From: Geoglobus acetivorans
Lineage (GTDB): Archaea > Halobacteriota > Archaeoglobi > Archaeoglobales > Archaeoglobaceae
Direction: 5' to 3'
Length of the DNA stretch: 64,000 bases
Assembly (NCBI RefSeq): GCF_039641995.1
Contig: NZ_CP087714.1
Coordinates: 1,364,001-1,428,000 of the forward strand
Shown piece after piece: positions 8,889 to 17,473 of the stretch. The position numbers were made by a program, and so were the translations under genes. The notes under the pieces are model-generated. The model did no database searches and was not told the origin of the DNA. It saw nothing but the letters and a program-made list of their open reading frames with translations. The first letter of the stretch is position 1. The number at the start of each line of letters is the position of its first letter.

Positions 8889-9873
8889 TTTTTATTCTCG
8901 CATCTACAACCACATGCAGAACTCTGGGAGAATAGTTCTTTACTTTTCTCAGGTTGATTTCTTTGACTTCAGCACCCTGTTTTTCGGCATGTTTCTTTAT
9001 CCTTTCGACGGGTCTGCTTAGAATTTTTTCCGGGGTGGACTCGTGGTAGTGAATCCAGCCTTCATCTCTCAGCGCTCTGATGGCCACGGGAATAAAAGGC
9101 TCTGCATTGATGTGACCCATGATTACTCTGTCTGCAAATCCTTCGGGAACAATATGCATGGAATCGCCCAGAATCGGCACGATACCATTAACTTTATTGA
9201 TTTTTATGTTCTCCAGCAGAAAAGTGTACGAATCCGGGTTTATCTCAAATGCGTATATCTTTTTGGCCCGGGAATGCTTTGCAACCGGTATTGTGAAGTA
9301 GCCTATGCCCGCAAACATATCTGCAACGATTTCTCCATCCTCCACAAGCCCTGCAATTCTCATTTTTTCAAACTTGTTTCCCTGACTGAACATCACCTTT
9401 GTAACGTCAAACCTGTAAATGTAGCCATGTTCCTTCACCTCTGTTTCGCTCCCTTGCCCCGCGAGCAGTTCCATCTCAGGCTTCCTGAGCATACCGTGTC
9501 TGCCCCTGTCGAGCCACACAGCCTTAAGCCTGTATGTTCTCATAAGCTCATCTGCTATTCTCTTCGAAAATTGCGTTATCTCTTCTGGAAGCTTTACAAC
9601 ACCTACTTTTCCAAATATCTTGAAATCTGCATATTTCGGGTAGTATCCGGCCACATTTTCCACAATGCTTCTAAAGTCCTTCTTTTCTTTAAAAACAGGA
9701 TTTTTGTCCTGAATTATGTCGTAGCTTCCAGGTATGTTGAAGGTCTCAATGACGGGTATTATCACGTACCCGTCCTCCACCCTGATTCTTCTATCCTTGT
9801 CCTTGTAACCATTCTTTTCCAGCCACTTTCTGATCTTTTCGGCTTCCTCTTTGCGGACCTTTACAGCTTTCAT
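8869..9873 (-). CDS. taw2: tRNA wyosine synthesis aminocarboxypropyltransferase Taw2
   Basis: 334 residues. The Rossmann SAM domain reads 'DMFAGIGYFTIP', 'YAFEINPDSY' and 'DRVIMG'. Taw2/TYW2 proteins have the RVIMG-type strand and an 'IHYHE...EKI..RP' segment where Trm5 methyltransferases have an NLP motif; both Taw2 marks are present, so I favour transfer of the 3-amino-3-carboxypropyl group of SAM to 4-demethylwyosine-37 of tRNA-Phe over m1G37 methylation. The N-terminus resembles the D1/D2 domains of the Trm5 superfamily. Its start overlaps the nmd3 stop by 4 bp, so the pair forms an operon. Confidence 0.87.
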   Translation of the reverse strand: MKAVKVRKEEAEKIRKWLEKNGYKDKDRRIRVEDGYVIIPVIETFNIPGSYDIIQDKNPVFKEKKDFRSIVENVAGYYPKYADFKIFGKVGVVKLPEEITQFSKRIADELMRTYRLKAVWLDRGRHGMLRKPEMELLAGQGSETEVKEHGYIYRFDVTKVMFSQGNKFEKMRIAGLVEDGEIVADMFAGIGYFTIPVAKHSRAKKIYAFEINPDSYTFLLENIKINKVNGIVPILGDSMHIVPEGFADRVIMGHINAEPFIPVAIRALRDEGWIHYHESTPEKILSRPVERIKKHAEKQGAEVKEINLRKVKNYSPRVLHVVVDARIKINRTEV

Positions 9874-10874
9874 GGCTTTACCAGGCTTTTATGTATCACA
9901 AACACTTGGTCCTCACCTTTACCGACAAATACGCTGTCTCCAGCATTGAACTCAAATTCCGGTTTCCTCACACACACGTACCGGTAAGTTTCCGGGTCGA
10001 GAACTTCTAATGCAGAACTATCCGCACTGACCACATAGCTTTCCATTATGTCTTCCTTTCTGACAAGGACCTTCGGGTTTTTCAGGTTTATAGTTCTGCC
10101 CGTGAATATATCGACGCCCTTCCTCTTCTGAACACTCGCCACAATTGCCGTACGCCCATCATCCTCAACAATGTCTCCTTCAAAATATTCCGGCAGTCTG
10201 ACGGAATACGTGAACCTGTAGATGTCTCTTCCGTCCTGCCTGCCTGCTATCTTGCTGCTCTCTGAAAGCTCACCACCGAGCTCCTTCAATATTGCTCTCG
10301 CTATTTTCTGGGCAAGCTTTTTGTCACCCATGTAGATGTCAATGCCTTCCTTTTTTTCCTCGATTTTTGTGATGAACGCTTTGGGATGGGACCTCTGTTT
10401 GTCCATTCCGGCGCCTATTATTTCGCCAATCCTCTCAAGCTCTTCGTCTTTCAGCTCTCTGTTATCTGCTCTGATCTGGATTATGGCCTCGTAGTATCCA
10501 CCGGCCTGCCTGCTGCACTTTTCGCATGCTATCTTTTTCAATCTGACCTCAAAGAATGAAGAATACTCGAACTCATGGTCTCTTATCTTGCCATAAAACG
10601 TGAACTGATATTTTCCTGTCTCGTCAAGCCCGAACGGCTGGAAGGAGAAATCCAGTACCTCCACCTCTTCGTGAATCCTCGTCTCTTTCTCGAGCACCTT
10701 TTCAACAGCCTCTTCAAGCGATATGGTTTTCCATTTTTCAAGTCTTTTGGCGTCGCATTTTGGACATACTGTAATTTCAACTACAGGTGGGATTTTCACC
10801 GCTTCTATCCTTTCCAGCAGGCATTTTCCACATACGGGATGTTCACTCTCTTTTCCGCAGACAGCACATTTCAT
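9870..10874 (-). CDS. nmd3: NMD3-family 60S/50S ribosome export-assembly protein
   Basis: 334-residue archaeal homologue of eukaryotic Nmd3, which binds the large ribosomal subunit during late assembly. Zinc-binding CxxC pairs are visible: 'CAVCGKE...CGKC' at the N-terminus, 'CPKC' near residue 38, and 'CEKCSRQAGG' near residue 118. The rest matches the eIF5A-like/SH3-like NMD3 core. Upstream cistron of taw2 (ATGA overlap). A minus-strand TATA (GATAAATACC, about 10900-10910) lies about 30 nt before the ATG. Confidence 0.9.
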   Translation of the reverse strand: MKCAVCGKESEHPVCGKCLLERIEAVKIPPVVEITVCPKCDAKRLEKWKTISLEEAVEKVLEKETRIHEEVEVLDFSFQPFGLDETGKYQFTFYGKIRDHEFEYSSFFEVRLKKIACEKCSRQAGGYYEAIIQIRADNRELKDEELERIGEIIGAGMDKQRSHPKAFITKIEEKKEGIDIYMGDKKLAQKIARAILKELGGELSESSKIAGRQDGRDIYRFTYSVRLPEYFEGDIVEDDGRTAIVASVQKRKGVDIFTGRTINLKNPKVLVRKEDIMESYVVSADSSALEVLDPETYRYVCVRKPEFEFNAGDSVFVGKGEDQVFVIHKSLVKP

Positions 10875-10955
10875 TGCAAAACGTGAATGGCGATGAATGG
10901 TATTTATCTCTTTTCGCCAATTATTTAAATACTGTTCACGGTATCTTTTAGTGAT

Positions 10956-11912
10956 ATGAAGATAATTGCTTTCGTTGGACTCCCTTTAAGCGGAAAAACA
11001 ACTGCATCCAGAATTGCCGAGGAAATGGGAATTCCTGTAGTGGTCATGGGCGACGTTGTTCGTGAGGAAGTTCTGAGGAGGGGTCTTGAGCTTACAGATG
11101 AAAATGCAGGCAGAGTGGCTACTGAACTGAGAGAGAAGGAGGGTATGGATGCAATTGCGAAAAGATGCATTCCCAGGATACGGGAGAAGCTCGAAGAAAG
11201 AGGAATTGTAGTCGTTGACGGGATACGAGGGATAGCAGAGGTAGAAACTTTCAGAAAGGAGTTTGGTGATGATTTCATCCTTATAAACGTCGAAGCACCA
11301 CTTGAGGTGAGGTTTGAAAGAGCATTGAAGCGGAAAAGAGAGGATGACGTAAAAACTCCCGAAGAATTGAAGAGGAGAGATGAAAGGGAACTCTCCTGGA
11401 GTATGAGAGAAGCAATAAAGATTGCTGATATAACCGTGGAAAATACTGGCACGATTGATGAATTCGAAGACAAAATCCGGGCAATACTGACTCATTTTTT
11501 GCCAAGAGTTGAGGTGGAGATTGAGACAGATGTATTTCCAACGGAAGATGAGGAAAAGGTAAAAAAAGCGGTGAAAAATCTTTTTCCGGATGCAACAATT
11601 GAAATTGAAGATGGGAAACTGTATGCAAGAACGTCCAGCCTTTCAAGATTCAGAGAACTTTTGAGAATGCAGAGGATACTTGATACTGCAAGAAGCGAAC
11701 TCATCAGGGGCAGAAGTGGGAACAGAGTTAAGGTTCTCCTGAACAAACAGACTGCTTTTGTATCGAGGATTAATTTTGCAGAAGAGGATGCGATTCTATC
11801 TCCCCTCAGGGTAACCTTCAGGCTTTATGACATCGATTTCGAGAGGTTCCTTGATTATATGGCACCTGAAACGAGGGATGGAAGACCAATCAGGGAACTG
11901 GAACGGCTATGA
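10956..11912 (+). CDS. UPF0200/UPF0201 fusion: P-loop nucleotide kinase plus RNA-binding-like domain
   Basis: 318 residues in two domains. Residues 1-180 are a dephospho-CoA/AMP-kinase-like P-loop protein (UPF0200) with Walker A 'GLPLSGKTT' and 'VVVDGIRG'. Residues about 185-318 are a UPF0201 domain (COG1325, described as a predicted exosome subunit). I recall the same fusion as AF_1395 of Archaeoglobus fulgidus. Substrate is unknown; the fusion suggests that nucleotide phosphorylation and RNA handling are linked. Overlaps the next gene by 4 bp (ATGA), starting a three-gene run. Confidence 0.85.
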   Translation: MKIIAFVGLPLSGKTTASRIAEEMGIPVVVMGDVVREEVLRRGLELTDENAGRVATELREKEGMDAIAKRCIPRIREKLEERGIVVVDGIRGIAEVETFRKEFGDDFILINVEAPLEVRFERALKRKREDDVKTPEELKRRDERELSWSMREAIKIADITVENTGTIDEFEDKIRAILTHFLPRVEVEIETDVFPTEDEEKVKKAVKNLFPDATIEIEDGKLYARTSSLSRFRELLRMQRILDTARSELIRGRSGNRVKVLLNKQTAFVSRINFAEEDAILSPLRVTFRLYDIDFERFLDYMAPETRDGRPIRELERL

Positions 11913-12379
11913 ATCCGATTCTGAGAATTCTGGAGAGAACGGATGGAAGCGTTACATCCATAATCGAAGCTTTAACCGGGGAAAGGGCGAAGATTAAAAC
12001 TATTGAACAGAAGGTAATTGGCGCGAGTCCAGAAATTGCAGAAAAGCTGAATATAAATGAGGGCGATGAGGTCAATTTCAGGGTCGTGGACATCTTCTCA
12101 GCCGGGATCAGGTTTGCGAGGGCAGTGTCATACACTCCTCTAAAAAGACTGGATGAGAGCTTTAAAAGAGATTTGATGAGTGCTGACATTCCTGTCGGTA
12201 AGATAATAAGGAAATATAAGCTGGAGGTCAGAAGAGAGATTAACTGGAGTTGTATAAAAGAAAATGAGCTTGGAAAGTGTCTCGTCAGGAATTACAGCAT
12301 AATCCACAGGGGAGAGGTGCTGATAAACATAACTGAATCGTTCCCGTTCAGCGCCTTTGACGGTTTGAGGTGGGAATAG
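11909..12379 (+). CDS. Chorismate-lyase-like protein (DUF98)
   Basis: 156-residue member of DUF98, a UbiC/UTRA-like fold. Family marks include 'IRFARAVSYTPL' and 'LGKCLVRNYSIIHRG'. Some archaeal members are thought to release 4-hydroxybenzoate from chorismate for methanopterin-type cofactor synthesis, which would suit an organism with tetrahydromethanopterin enzymes such as Mer; this is inference. The A. fulgidus counterpart, as I recall, is AF1396 and follows AF1395 in the same order. Start overlaps the upstream stop; its stop abuts the next ATG. Confidence 0.75.
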   Translation: MNPILRILERTDGSVTSIIEALTGERAKIKTIEQKVIGASPEIAEKLNINEGDEVNFRVVDIFSAGIRFARAVSYTPLKRLDESFKRDLMSADIPVGKIIRKYKLEVRREINWSCIKENELGKCLVRNYSIIHRGEVLINITESFPFSAFDGLRWE

Positions 12380-12859
12380 ATGAATTTTAAGGAAATGGTA
12401 AAGGACTGGCTTGTTGAAGAGGGATTTTTCAGAGAGGAAGTCAGCGACGAAAATGCTGATTTTCATTACGTAATTGAGGTCCCTCCCGGCTCGAATCAGG
12501 TAATTGACATCATAGCCCCCAGAGACAGGGATGTAATTCTAATTGCCAGCGGAATCAGGCTGAGCGATGAGCACTATTCGATGGTCATGGCGATGGATGA
12601 AAAAGAACGGAGAAGATTCATGTGGACGATAAGATTTGACCTGATCTTTTTGCAGACGGAATTCCAGATTATTCCGGATGCGATGAACCCCCAGCTATTT
12701 CAGTTTACGAGGAAACTCTATGCTGAAAACGTAACACGCCAGCTTCTTATGGATTCGATTTCTGAAGTGCATAAATGCAAGCTTTACATTATATGGAGAA
12801 TGAGAGAAAGATTTGAACGCTCGGAGAGAAGAGGAGACAGCGAGGTCATGTACCTCTGA
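12380..12859 (+). CDS. DUF2299 protein of unknown function
   Basis: 159 residues, soluble, recognised as the archaeal DUF2299 family by its overall pattern ('IDIIAPRDRDVILIASGI', 'MDEKERRRFMWTIRFDLI'). The fold suggests an alpha/beta tertiary structure like secretion chaperones, but no catalytic residues are visible. Third gene of the 10956-12859 operon; ATG directly after the upstream TAG. Function unknown. Confidence 0.7.
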   Translation: MNFKEMVKDWLVEEGFFREEVSDENADFHYVIEVPPGSNQVIDIIAPRDRDVILIASGIRLSDEHYSMVMAMDEKERRRFMWTIRFDLIFLQTEFQIIPDAMNPQLFQFTRKLYAENVTRQLLMDSISEVHKCKLYIIWRMRERFERSERRGDSEVMYL

Positions 12860-12897
12860 AAGTTAATTTTTTATTGATTGCAGCTTACGGAAGAACC

Positions 12898-14124
12898 ATG
12901 AAGGTTCTGATGGTCATTGTTGATGGCATGTCTGATAGAGGGAATGGTGATACGACTCCCTTAAAGTCCGCTCACACACCAAATCTCGATTTTCTTGCTG
13001 AAAGGGGAATTGCTGGAATAATGGATACGATAAGGCCGGGAATCAGACCGGGAAGCGATACTGCCCATTTTTCAATTCTCGGATATGATCCGTTCGAATA
13101 CTATACTGGAAGAGGACCAATAGAGGCTGCGGGTGCAGGAATTGATGTCAAACCCGGAGACATAGCCTTCAGGGTTAACTTTGGGACGGTTGAGGGAGAT
13201 GGCAGCATTTTTGAGAAAATTGTTGTGGACAGGCGGGCGGGAAGGATTCAGGACAAGGAAGAACTTGTCAGGGCAGTAAATGAGAATGTGAAGCTTGATG
13301 GGGTGGAATTCATACTTGCAAACGCATCCGGCCACAGGGCAGCGCTGGTTTTCAGGGGCGAAGGCCTTTCGGACAGAATTACTGACAGCGATCCGAAGAA
13401 GGAAGGGGGGGCTGTTAAGAGGGTCGAACCTCTCGACAGCTCGGCGGAATTCACAGCAAGAATGGTAAACGAGTTCATTGAGAAAAGCCACGAGGTTCTT
13501 GAAAACCATCCGCTAAATGCGGAAAGAGCCGAAGCAGGCTTGCCGAAGGCAAATGCCCTCCTTCTGAGAGGTGTTGGTAAGGCAGTCCACGTTCCAAAGT
13601 TTGAGGAGAGGTATGGTTTAAAGGCGGCGTTTGTTGCAGGAACAACGCTTATTAAAGGGATTGGTAGGCTTATAGGGGCTGATGTTATTAAAAATTCGAA
13701 ATTCACCGGGAGCAGAGATACCGATCTCAATCTGAAGGTAGAAACTGCCTTAAAGACCCTCGAAACGCATGACTTCGTTCTGCTTCACATCAAAGCTCCG
13801 GATGAGTTTGGCCATGATGGAGACTTTGAGGGCAAAAAGGAATTCATAGAGAAGGTTGATCAGGCAATTGCGCCTCTCAAAGATCTTGATTTCTCCAGAG
13901 TGTGTCTGACGGTGCTTTCAGATCACAGCACTCCCGTGAGCGTGAGAGATCACTCTGCTGACCCCGTCCCGGTAATGATTGTGCAGGAAGGTGTCAGAAG
14001 GGATGAAGTTAAAGCTTTCAACGAGTTTGAGGTGTATAAAGGTGGACTGTGCAGGATAAGGGGAGAGGATTTGATGAACATAATACTTGATCTGATAGGC
14101 AAGGCTAAAAAGTTCGGAGCGTAG
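12898..14124 (+). CDS. apgM: 2,3-bisphosphoglycerate-independent phosphoglycerate mutase, archaeal type
   Basis: 408-residue alkaline-phosphatase-superfamily enzyme interconverting 3- and 2-phosphoglycerate. Metal-binding 'VDGMSDRG' opens the protein, the catalytic Ser lies in 'GSDTAHFSILGYDP', and C-terminal metal ligands are in 'HIKAPDEFGHDGD' and 'LSDHSTPVSVRDHSADPVP'. The ATG at 12898 gives the standard N-terminus; an in-frame TTG at 12874 would add eight residues that do not fit the family. Followed 5 bp later by the bactofilin-like gene. Confidence 0.94.
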   Translation: MKVLMVIVDGMSDRGNGDTTPLKSAHTPNLDFLAERGIAGIMDTIRPGIRPGSDTAHFSILGYDPFEYYTGRGPIEAAGAGIDVKPGDIAFRVNFGTVEGDGSIFEKIVVDRRAGRIQDKEELVRAVNENVKLDGVEFILANASGHRAALVFRGEGLSDRITDSDPKKEGGAVKRVEPLDSSAEFTARMVNEFIEKSHEVLENHPLNAERAEAGLPKANALLLRGVGKAVHVPKFEERYGLKAAFVAGTTLIKGIGRLIGADVIKNSKFTGSRDTDLNLKVETALKTLETHDFVLLHIKAPDEFGHDGDFEGKKEFIEKVDQAIAPLKDLDFSRVCLTVLSDHSTPVSVRDHSADPVPVMIVQEGVRRDEVKAFNEFEVYKGGLCRIRGEDLMNIILDLIGKAKKFGA

Positions 14125-14129
14125 AGAGC

Positions 14130-15005
14130 ATGATGGAAAAGCTGGTTGTCCCACCCGGTGTTGTGTTTGATGAAACCCACATAAAACATGAGGGAGACGT
14201 GATAGTTGGGAACGATTCCTCAATCGGATTTGGCATCGATGCGAGGAAGATAGTCATTGGGGACAGGGCGACAATAAACGGAGATCTAATAGGAGATGAA
14301 ATAAGGCTTGATTCCTGGGTTAGGGTTAAGGGAGATGTGCTGTGCAGGGGAGATGCTTACATAGGTGAATTCTCATCTATTGAGGGAAAGCTTACAGTTC
14401 ACGGGAACCTTGAGATTGGCAGAAACGTTCGAATTGAGAAGGGATTTGAAGCGAGAGGTCTCATCACAATTCAGAATCCATTGCCCGTAATCATCTTCCT
14501 GTTTGTTTATATCATGGAACTCCTCAGACTCGGGAAGCTTGATGAAGTTGAAGAGCTGTTCAGCGAGGAGTTTGAAAATCCTTTGGTAATACCTGACAAC
14601 ACCAAGTTAGCGATGGAGCAGATAAGGACTGGTAGAAACGCTGATTTCAGGGATAGCAAAATACTGGGAAACGTCAGAGCAAAAAACGTTATTGCTGAAA
14701 ACGTTGAGCTTTATGGAAGCCTCAGGGGAAGAGATCTGATCATAAGTGGCTCCAAAATTCACGGTGCGGTTGAGGGAAGGAAGGTATTTATCGTTGGGGA
14801 CAGCATAGTTTATGGGAGCGTCAGTGGCGAGGAAGTCCATATCGAAAAGGGATGTATGGTTGAGGGAACGATTGTGGGCAGGAAAGGAGTCTGGATAAGG
14901 GATAAGGTCGAGGCAGAAATCGAATTTGAGGGTGAAGAGGAGGATGATGAACTGGGAGAAGAAGAGATTCAGAAAGATGTTTCCGAACATATACAGGGAG
15001 CTTGA
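14130..15005 (+). CDS. Bactofilin-like beta-helix protein
   Basis: 291 residues. Residues about 15-115 and 165-255 are hexapeptide-like right-/left-handed beta-helix repeats (e.g. 'SIGFGIDARKIVIGDRATI', 'NVRAKNVIAENVELYGSL') of the polymer-forming bactofilin type. Between them lies a hydrophobic helix (about 120-133, 'LPVIIFLFVYIMELL') and a charged helix, an unusual insertion. The C-terminus is very acidic (EFEGEEEDDELGEEE). A cytoskeletal or membrane-apposed scaffold is plausible but not shown. Two adjacent ATGs (14130, 14133) are possible starts. Its last 62 nt encode the start of the next gene in another frame. Confidence 0.65.
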   Translation: MMEKLVVPPGVVFDETHIKHEGDVIVGNDSSIGFGIDARKIVIGDRATINGDLIGDEIRLDSWVRVKGDVLCRGDAYIGEFSSIEGKLTVHGNLEIGRNVRIEKGFEARGLITIQNPLPVIIFLFVYIMELLRLGKLDEVEELFSEEFENPLVIPDNTKLAMEQIRTGRNADFRDSKILGNVRAKNVIAENVELYGSLRGRDLIISGSKIHGAVEGRKVFIVGDSIVYGSVSGEEVHIEKGCMVEGTIVGRKGVWIRDKVEAEIEFEGEEEDDELGEEEIQKDVSEHIQGA

Positions 15006-15204
15006 AGGGGACATTCTGCCTTCGGTCATTGACCACATAGAAAGGTGTGAGAGCGTTGATGAGGCTCACGAGGTTATTGAATACTTTCTCAAAATTGGAG
15101 AGATAAGCGAGGAGTATGCTGAATTTTTGAAGAAGAGTGAAATAGTTAAGGACCTCATAGGTTCGAGAAAGCACGGGGAGTATACCCGGAGGGGTTTGAA
15201 GTGA
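14944..15204 (+). CDS. DUF2095-type small protein
   Basis: 86 residues, basic and helical ('MMNWEKKRFRKMFPNIYREL', 'VDEAHEVIEYFLKIGEISEEY'), matching the archaeal DUF2095 family. Either of two adjacent ATGs (14944, 14947) follows GGTGAAGAGG. The first 62 nt overlap the bactofilin-like gene out of frame. The stop overlaps the GTG start of the YchF gene (GTGA), so the three genes are translationally coupled. Function unknown; constant linkage to a translation GTPase would hint at a ribosome-related role. Confidence 0.7.
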   Translation: MMNWEKKRFRKMFPNIYRELEGDILPSVIDHIERCESVDEAHEVIEYFLKIGEISEEYAEFLKKSEIVKDLIGSRKHGEYTRRGLK

Positions 15205-16364
15205 TAGAGATAGGTTTAACTGGAAAGCCAAATGCAGGAAAATCAACTTTTTTCAAATCTGCAACCATGGCTGATGCGGAGATTGCGAATTATCCCTTTA
15301 CAACAATCGAGCCAAACGTCGGTGTGGCCCATGTGAGGGTTGAGTGTGCGTGCAGGGAGCTTGGTGTCTATCCATGCGGTAACTGCATCGATGGGTGGAG
15401 GTTTATCCCCGTTAAGCTGATTGATGTTGCCGGTCTTGTACCGGACGCTCACAAGGGGAGGGGGCTCGGGAACGAGTTTCTTGATGATCTCAGACAGGCC
15501 GATGCTATAATTCACGTGGTGGATGCATCAGGCTCGACGGATATAGAGGGTAATGAGGTCGGACTTGGGGAACACGACCCATTTGAGGACGTTGACTTTC
15601 TTGAAAAGGAGCTTAACATGTGGCTTTTCGGCATTTTGAAGAAAAACTGGGACAAGATGGTAAGGAGAATACAAATGGAGAAAAAGGATCCTGCCAGATA
15701 CATACACGAGCAGCTTGCAGGTCTTGGCTTCGATGAGCTTACCGTTAGAGAAAGTCTGAGAGATACCGGCAAACAGTTCAATGAATTTTCGGACGATGAT
15801 CTGCTAATCTTTGCAAGAAATCTCATGGAAAGGAGATTCAAAATCCTCGTGGCTGCAAACAAGGCAGATAAGGCTCCGGAGAATAATATAAAGAGATTCA
15901 TGGATTCTGGCGCAGTCATCTGCTCGGCAATGTTCGAACTCACGTTGAGGACTGCAAGTCAGAATGGATACGTCCGGTATTTGCCGGGTGATGATGACTT
16001 CGAGATTGTCAAAGAGCTGAATGAAAAGCAGAAAAAGGCTCTCGAGACTATCAGAGCCTTCATGAAGAAATATGGAGGAACGGGCATTCAGGAGGCGATA
16101 AATAGGATTGTTTTTGATAAGCTGGGTTACATAGTGGTGTATCCAGTTGAGGATGAGAACAAGTACACTGACAGCAAGGGCAATGTTCTTCCGGATGCGA
16201 TGCTCGTGAAAAAAGGGACAACGCCCAAGGAGCTTGCTTACAAAATCCACACGGACATAGGGAAAAACTACATCTATGCCGTCGATGCCAAGAGAAAGAT
16301 CAGAATTTCGGAAGACCATGAACTTCAGAATGGGGATGTTATAAAGATCGTTTCAGGTGCATAG
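15201..16364 (+). CDS. ychF: YchF/Ola1-type GTP/ATP-binding protein with TGS domain
   Basis: 387-residue Obg-family P-loop protein linked to ribosome function. G1 'GKPNAGKST', G3 'DVAGLVPDAHKG' followed by 'GLGNEFLDDLR', and G4 'ANKAD' are intact, followed by an inserted helical domain, and a C-terminal TGS domain (about residues 300-387, 'KGTTPKELAYKIHTDIG'). Archaeal members carry a Cys cluster near residue 50 ('CACRELGVYPCGNC'), present here and possibly redox- or zinc-sensitive. Starts with GTG at 15201 overlapping the upstream stop. Confidence 0.92.
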   Translation: MIEIGLTGKPNAGKSTFFKSATMADAEIANYPFTTIEPNVGVAHVRVECACRELGVYPCGNCIDGWRFIPVKLIDVAGLVPDAHKGRGLGNEFLDDLRQADAIIHVVDASGSTDIEGNEVGLGEHDPFEDVDFLEKELNMWLFGILKKNWDKMVRRIQMEKKDPARYIHEQLAGLGFDELTVRESLRDTGKQFNEFSDDDLLIFARNLMERRFKILVAANKADKAPENNIKRFMDSGAVICSAMFELTLRTASQNGYVRYLPGDDDFEIVKELNEKQKKALETIRAFMKKYGGTGIQEAINRIVFDKLGYIVVYPVEDENKYTDSKGNVLPDAMLVKKGTTPKELAYKIHTDIGKNYIYAVDAKRKIRISEDHELQNGDVIKIVSGA

Positions 16365-16508
16365 CTATTGTCAGCAACCTGAATTCCCACAATTTTTGGT
16401 CCAGCCGAATTGTGGTGTCGTACTGCCAGTTGCGGTTGCCTGAGTTATTTGGGAGCAGTGATGTGTTGTTGCAGAAGGTGCTGAAAACGTCTGTGCGTGT
16501 ACAAAAAT
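16365..16508. ncRNA. Intergenic sequence with nested inverted repeats (possible structured RNA)
   Basis: The 145 bp between ychF and the small winged-helix gene contain two nested stems: CCACAATT (16387-16394) with AATTGTGG (16408-16415), and, outside it, CAGCAACC (16372-16379) with GGTTG-C-CTG (16434-16442, one bulge). No U-rich tract follows, so it does not look like a simple terminator, and no ORF with a ribosome site covers it. Pairing is seen in the sequence; that it is transcribed as an RNA element is inference. Confidence 0.3.
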
Positions 16509-16509
16509 A

Positions 16510-16692
16510 TCAGCGTTCGAGTTCAAGGAATTTTTTACCCGCTTCGGTCACTCTGTAAAGCCCGTTTTCACGCTTTTCTATTAAACCGAGAAATTCCAGC
16601 AATTCTGCGATAACTTTCTCTTCTTCGCTTTGAATTACTATCTCTTCTTTTTCCAGCATTCTTTCTGCAATTTCACCTATTTTTGACTTCAT
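16510..16692 (-). CDS. Small winged-helix-like protein
   Basis: 60 residues; the second half reads like the end of a winged helix ('ELLEFLGLIEKRENGLYRVTEAGKKFLEL'). ATG at 16692 is preceded by AAAGGTGT at proper spacing. A TATA-containing palindrome lies 28-45 nt upstream. It may be a self-regulating transcription factor or a partner of one. No closer family recognised. Confidence 0.6.
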   Translation of the reverse strand: MKSKIGEIAERMLEKEEIVIQSEEEKVIAELLEFLGLIEKRENGLYRVTEAGKKFLELER

Positions 16693-16720
16693 GCTTTACA
16701 CCTTTCACACAACAACAATT

Positions 16721-16736
16721 ATGATTATATAATCAT
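16721..16736 (-). promoter_or_regulatory. Palindromic TATA/operator upstream of the small winged-helix gene
   Basis: ATGATTATATAATCAT is a perfect 16-bp palindrome centred on the TATATA core. It is positioned as the promoter of the gene starting at 16692. A dimeric regulator bound here would occlude the TATA box; autoregulation by the encoded winged-helix protein is the simplest guess. Confidence 0.4.
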
Positions 16737-16908
16737 CATATTTAAATGTTCCGAAACAGTTGTCAGAAATTTCTCCCAGAAATTACATATCGTACAGTTC
16801 TCTATATGTTTTTTTGTATTTCTGTAGAATTTTCCAAACAATCCCGTGGAGAAGACATTCACAAAGTTTCTTCAAATAGTATATATGCAGTGATGCCGAC
16901 CTCTTATC

Positions 16909-17319
16909 ATGTGGAATCTCCGTTTTGAGTACCTGAACAGAGTATATGACATCGCAATATTTCTAATGAGTCTGGTTGTTACGGTACTCGTTGGGGTGAA
17001 GATGGTTTCCATTGTTGTTCAGATTCCTGAGGCGATAATGACTCTCTCTCCAGCTTCATTTGATACGCTCATCACCGAAATACTGACTTTTTTCGTTCTA
17101 ATAGAGCTTGCAAAGGCGTTCACTGAATATCTCGAGTTTAAGAGAGTCAGGCTTCATATCATGGCTGAACTTGCATCCATATTCACCATAAGGGAGCTTT
17201 TAATATCTCTTTATAAGCAGAATTTCGACTGGACAATTCTGATCGCCTTCTCCATACTGATTCTCTCGTTAACTCTTGTGAGGACGATGGCACTAAAGTA
17301 CAAGCCCTCGAAGAAGTAG
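16909..17319 (+). CDS. PsiE-like integral membrane protein
   Basis: 136 residues with four predicted transmembrane segments (about 12-35, 52-70, 84-100, 110-128), matching the phosphate-starvation-inducible PsiE family pattern ('ILTFFVLIELAKAFTEYLEF'). The function of the family is unknown. TATATATG at about 16879-16886 lies 25-30 nt before the ATG, so the mRNA is probably leaderless. No partner gene nearby. Confidence 0.7.
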   Translation: MWNLRFEYLNRVYDIAIFLMSLVVTVLVGVKMVSIVVQIPEAIMTLSPASFDTLITEILTFFVLIELAKAFTEYLEFKRVRLHIMAELASIFTIRELLISLYKQNFDWTILIAFSILILSLTLVRTMALKYKPSKK

Positions 17320-17473
17320 GTGTGTATCTCATCTTCTTTTTTTGTCCCTACTGGGTGGCTGTTTCAGATTTTTGGTAAACTTTAAATATGCTATTTCATT
17401 CCGCATACTAATTCATGATATTTTTATAAATTAATAATGGAAAATTTTTAAATCATGCAATCCGACTAATCCC

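Noticed and set aside
9043-9987. 314-codon plus-strand open frame across taw2 and nmd3
   Set aside because: Antisense to two conserved genes with a 4-bp operon overlap; composition typical of a shadow frame.
16450-16490. Possible C/D-box sRNA (GTGATGT ... CTGA)
   Set aside because: Box C deviates from RUGAUGA, the spacing to CTGA is too short and no C'/D' pair is visible.
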